A DNA stretch of 64,000 bases from Bacteroidales bacterium MB20-C3-3 (GTDB lineage: Bacteria; Bacteroidota; Bacteroidia; Bacteroidales; UBA932), in NCBI GenBank assembly GCA_035609245.1, contig CP141202.1, positions 186,001 through 250,000 of the forward strand. The letters run 5' to 3'. The translations under genes were made by a program, and so were the position numbers. The notes beneath the pieces were generated by a model, which was given only the letters and a program-made list of their open reading frames with translations, was not told the DNA's origin and searched no databases. Positions within the stretch are counted from its first letter, which is position 1. Each line of letters begins with the position of its first letter. This document shows, piece after piece, positions 61,640-64,000 of this stretch.

Positions 61640-63415
61640 ATGTTTAAATGTAACTCCATTCAGAACAGGTTCCTTTGTAAAATCAGAGAGCTCCCGGAGA
61701 ATAAGCTGCTTTTTATAATGTCTTTTGTTGTGGGCGTTGGAAGTGGTTTAGCTGCGGTTTTGCTGAAACACTCAATACATTTTGTAGCAGGATTGCTTAC
61801 AAGCTGGTTTAACACTCCTGCTGAAAGTATCCTTTACATTCTCTATCCTGGTCTTGGGATGCTATTATCTTTACTTTTTGTTAAGTACTTAATCAAAGAC
61901 AATATAGGACACGGGGTCACTAAAGTTTTGACTGCAGTTTCCAAAAATGATTCACGAATTAAGCCGCATAATATGTGGAGTTCCGTCTTCTCCAGTTCTC
62001 TTACTATTGGTTTCGGAGGCTCTGTAGGAGCTGAAGCCCCTATAGTTTATACAGGAGCAGCAATTGGTTCAAATGTAGCCCGATGGATGGGACTCTCGCC
62101 AAAACACATGACAATTCTTTTGGGATGCGGTGCAGCTGGTGCAGTTGCCGGAATTTTTAAGGCTCCATTGGCAGGAATACTTTTTACCCTTGAGATATTA
62201 CTATTTAACATCTCAATGACCTCTATACTCCCTTTACTGGTTTCTGCAGTTACAGCCACGACAATATCTTATCTTTTTCTTGGAGATAAGGTTGTATTTG
62301 CAAATTCAATATTGCCTTTTTCAATGGGCAATATCCCTTTTTATGTTGCTTTAGGGATTGTATGTGGTTTTATTTCACTATACTTTATAAGAATGACCCT
62401 CAGAATGGAGGATCGAATCTCCTCAATTAAAGGTGACTACAAAAGATGGGCAATTTCTGCAATCTCTTTGGGATTATTGATTTTTATTTTTCCTCCTTTA
62501 TACGGAGAGGGATATCAATCATTAACATCGCTGTTAAATAATGACACACAGGGAGCTATCGGTCCAAGTATTTTTTCGGTCATTATTGAATATAAATGGT
62601 TTATCCCACTTTTTTTTACTGCAATAATATTCTTTAAAGTTTGGGCGATGTCCTTTACAAATGCGGGTGGGGGTGTTGGAGGAACATTTGGACCAACACT
62701 TTTTATTGGTGGAGTGACAGGATTTGTCATATCCAGGGTGATTAATCTGACCGGTCTCTATGTTTTACCGGAAGCCAATTTTGCATTAGTTGGAATGGCT
62801 GGCCTTATGGCAGGGGTAATGCAAGCACCAATGACTGCAATTTTTTTAATAGCTGAGATTACCGGAGGATATACCCTCTTAATTCCTCTGATAATTACAG
62901 CAGCAATTTCATTTGCTACAATAAGAACATTCGAAACTTACTCAATCTATACAAAAAGAATAGCAAAAATGGGTGCTCTGCTGACTCATAATAGTGATCA
63001 GGCTGTATTAACTTTACTAAAGACATCTGATCTTGTTGAGAAAGATTTCATGCTTTTATCCATAAATGGATCTCTTAGAGATATAATTGAACAGGTAAGA
63101 AAATCTACAAGAAATATATTCCCTGTTATTGACGAGGATGGAAAGCTTCAGGGAATAATTCTACTAGACAATATTCGACAAATAATGTTTGATTCAGACA
63201 AATATGATAGTACTAAGGTTTCTCAATTGATGATATCAGTAGAACAACCTGTTTATGAAGAGGATTCAATGGAAGTTGTTATGGACAAGTTTGAAAAGAG
63301 CTTATCATGGAATCTTCCGGTAATATCATATGAAGGATTATATAAAGGATTTGTATCTAAATCAAAAATTTTCTCTGCCTACAGAGAACAATTGCAAAAA
63401 GTATCTCATGAATAA
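61640..63415 (+). CDS. ClC-family chloride channel/antiporter with CBS domains
   Basis: Membrane protein of 591 residues. The ClC core (about 20-440) shows GFGGSVGAEAPIVYTGAAIGS, in which the Glu corresponds to the gating glutamate (GxxGxEAP in place of GREGP), GAAGAVAGIFKAPLAGILFTLE, and GGGVGGTFGPTLFIGG. Two CBS domains form the C-terminal 140 residues (IIEQVRKSTRNIFPVIDEDGKL and MDKFEKSLSWNLPVI). It may be a channel or a Cl-/H+ exchanger. The end overlaps the tex start by 8 bases. Confidence 0.93.
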   Translation: MFKCNSIQNRFLCKIRELPENKLLFIMSFVVGVGSGLAAVLLKHSIHFVAGLLTSWFNTPAESILYILYPGLGMLLSLLFVKYLIKDNIGHGVTKVLTAVSKNDSRIKPHNMWSSVFSSSLTIGFGGSVGAEAPIVYTGAAIGSNVARWMGLSPKHMTILLGCGAAGAVAGIFKAPLAGILFTLEILLFNISMTSILPLLVSAVTATTISYLFLGDKVVFANSILPFSMGNIPFYVALGIVCGFISLYFIRMTLRMEDRISSIKGDYKRWAISAISLGLLIFIFPPLYGEGYQSLTSLLNNDTQGAIGPSIFSVIIEYKWFIPLFFTAIIFFKVWAMSFTNAGGGVGGTFGPTLFIGGVTGFVISRVINLTGLYVLPEANFALVGMAGLMAGVMQAPMTAIFLIAEITGGYTLLIPLIITAAISFATIRTFETYSIYTKRIAKMGALLTHNSDQAVLTLLKTSDLVEKDFMLLSINGSLRDIIEQVRKSTRNIFPVIDEDGKLQGIILLDNIRQIMFDSDKYDSTKVSQLMISVEQPVYEEDSMEVVMDKFEKSLSWNLPVISYEGLYKGFVSKSKIFSAYREQLQKVSHE

Positions 63416-64000
63416 GTTATATATTGATTTTATAAGCAAAGAGCTCTCAATCCATAATTGGCAGGTAGAACATTGCACAGAACTTCTGGAAGAGGGGGCA
63501 ACAATACCTTTTATATCTAGATACAGAAAAGAGAGAACAGGATCATTGGATGAAGTTTTAGTATCTCAGATAAAACATTATCATTCAAGATTTTCTGAGC
63601 TTGATAAAAGAAAAAAGGCAGTCCTATCATCAATAGATGAACAGGGCAAGCTTTCTAAAGAGCTGGAAGTGGAAATTTCAACTTGTGTAGACCAACAAAA
63701 GCTGGAGGATTTATATCTGCCTTACAGACCAAAAAGAAAAACCAAAGCATCTGTTGCCAAGGAGAGAGGTTTAGAGCCTTTAGCATTGACTGTTTTTTCG
63801 TTTAAAACAGAGGATCCATATTATGATGCTGAAAAATATTTGAGTGAGGATGTAAAGAGCCTGGATGAAGCACTTTCCGGCGCAAGAGATATTATAGCAG
63901 AATGGATTAGTGAAAACATCAAGATAAGAGAATTACTCAGAGAGCAATATCTAAAGTTTGGAAAGCTTACAGCAAAAAAACACAAAGATCTAGCTGATAA
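63408..64000 (+). CDS. tex: Tex family transcription accessory protein, N-terminal part (3' truncated)
   Basis: The first 197 residues of a Tex protein; the frame continues past the window. Visible: the Tex N-terminal helical domain with ELLEEGATIPFISRYRKERTGSLDE, then KAVLSSIDEQGKL, and LEDLYLPYRPKRKTKASVAKERGLEPLA, all strongly conserved in Tex/Spt6-like proteins. The YqgF-like, HhH and S1 domains would follow outside. Tex binds nucleic acids and transcription complexes. The ATG at 63408 lies inside the end of the ClC gene (8-base overlap). Confidence 0.93.
   Translation, partial: MNKLYIDFISKELSIHNWQVEHCTELLEEGATIPFISRYRKERTGSLDEVLVSQIKHYHSRFSELDKRKKAVLSSIDEQGKLSKELEVEISTCVDQQKLEDLYLPYRPKRKTKASVAKERGLEPLALTVFSFKTEDPYYDAEKYLSEDVKSLDEALSGARDIIAEWISENIKIRELLREQYLKFGKLTAKKHKDLAD

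Noticed and set aside
1-64000. CRISPR array, insertion sequence or toxin-antitoxin pair
   Set aside because: No regularly spaced repeats, transposase motifs, terminal inverted repeats or small two-gene cassettes were seen on either strand.

Overview
The window is AT-rich, gene-dense chromosomal DNA from a member of the Bacteroidota, most likely the order Bacteroidales. This rests on several things visible here: a short primary sigma factor of the Bacteroidota type; promoters of the TTTG-N(about 20)-TAnnTTTG kind instead of TTGACA/TATAAT; a lack of obvious Shine-Dalgarno sites; a CarboxypepD_reg/TonB receptor; S46 and S9 secreted peptidases; a Bacteroidales-type PurF paralogue; and the gnd-zwf-pgl gene order. 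Kinases and acyltransferases for acetyl- and butyryl-phosphate (ackA-ptb-buk), several peptidases and the absence of respiratory genes fit a fermentative, peptide-using anaerobe, but that lifestyle is an inference.

Layout. 1-2.1 kb: C-terminal part of an AddA/UvrD-type helicase-nuclease, convergent with a thioredoxin-fold lipoprotein (2.1-3.0 kb). 3.0-6.7 kb: oxidative pentose-phosphate operon gnd-zwf-pgl. 6.7-9.5 kb: single-domain response regulator translationally coupled to a secreted S9 peptidase. 9.6-12.3 kb: small His-rich membrane protein plus TonB-dependent receptor. 12.3-21.5 kb: a compact eight-gene minus-strand chemosensory operon in transcription order cheW, cheR-TPR, cheW, mcp, cheA-REC, cheB, REC-histidine kinase, patatin phospholipase. 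21.8-28 kb: iron-containing alcohol dehydrogenase, tRNA-Lys(CTT), mscL, AspT/YidE-type transporter, WG-repeat lipoprotein, tRNA-Lys(TTT), unknown protein. 28-34.5 kb: clpC and gyrA, divergent, and a secreted TPR protein. 34.6-42.1 kb: AI-2E-type permease, S46 peptidase of DPP11 type, RRM protein, PurF paralogue without its nucleophile cysteine, EamA transporter, short ComEC. 42.2-45.5 kb: ackA-ptb-buk. 45.5-52.8 kb: metal/cobalamin-type binding lipoprotein, YhiN flavoprotein, degenerate FAH-fold protein, DnaQ-like exonuclease, dnaN, HtrA protease, rpoD. 52.8-64 kb: M3 peptidase, K+/H+ antiporter, AGCS symporter, argS, YgiQ radical SAM protein, small acidic protein, ClC channel and the start of tex.

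The most unusual region is the chemosensory operon. Its parts list matches the Wsp system of pseudomonads (MCP, two CheW, CheR-TPR, CheA-REC, CheB), but the terminal diguanylate cyclase is replaced by a receiver-histidine kinase and a patatin-like lipase follows directly. No flagellar genes are in the window, so an output other than flagellar taxis is likely. No CRISPR array, insertion sequence, prophage or rRNA operon was seen.
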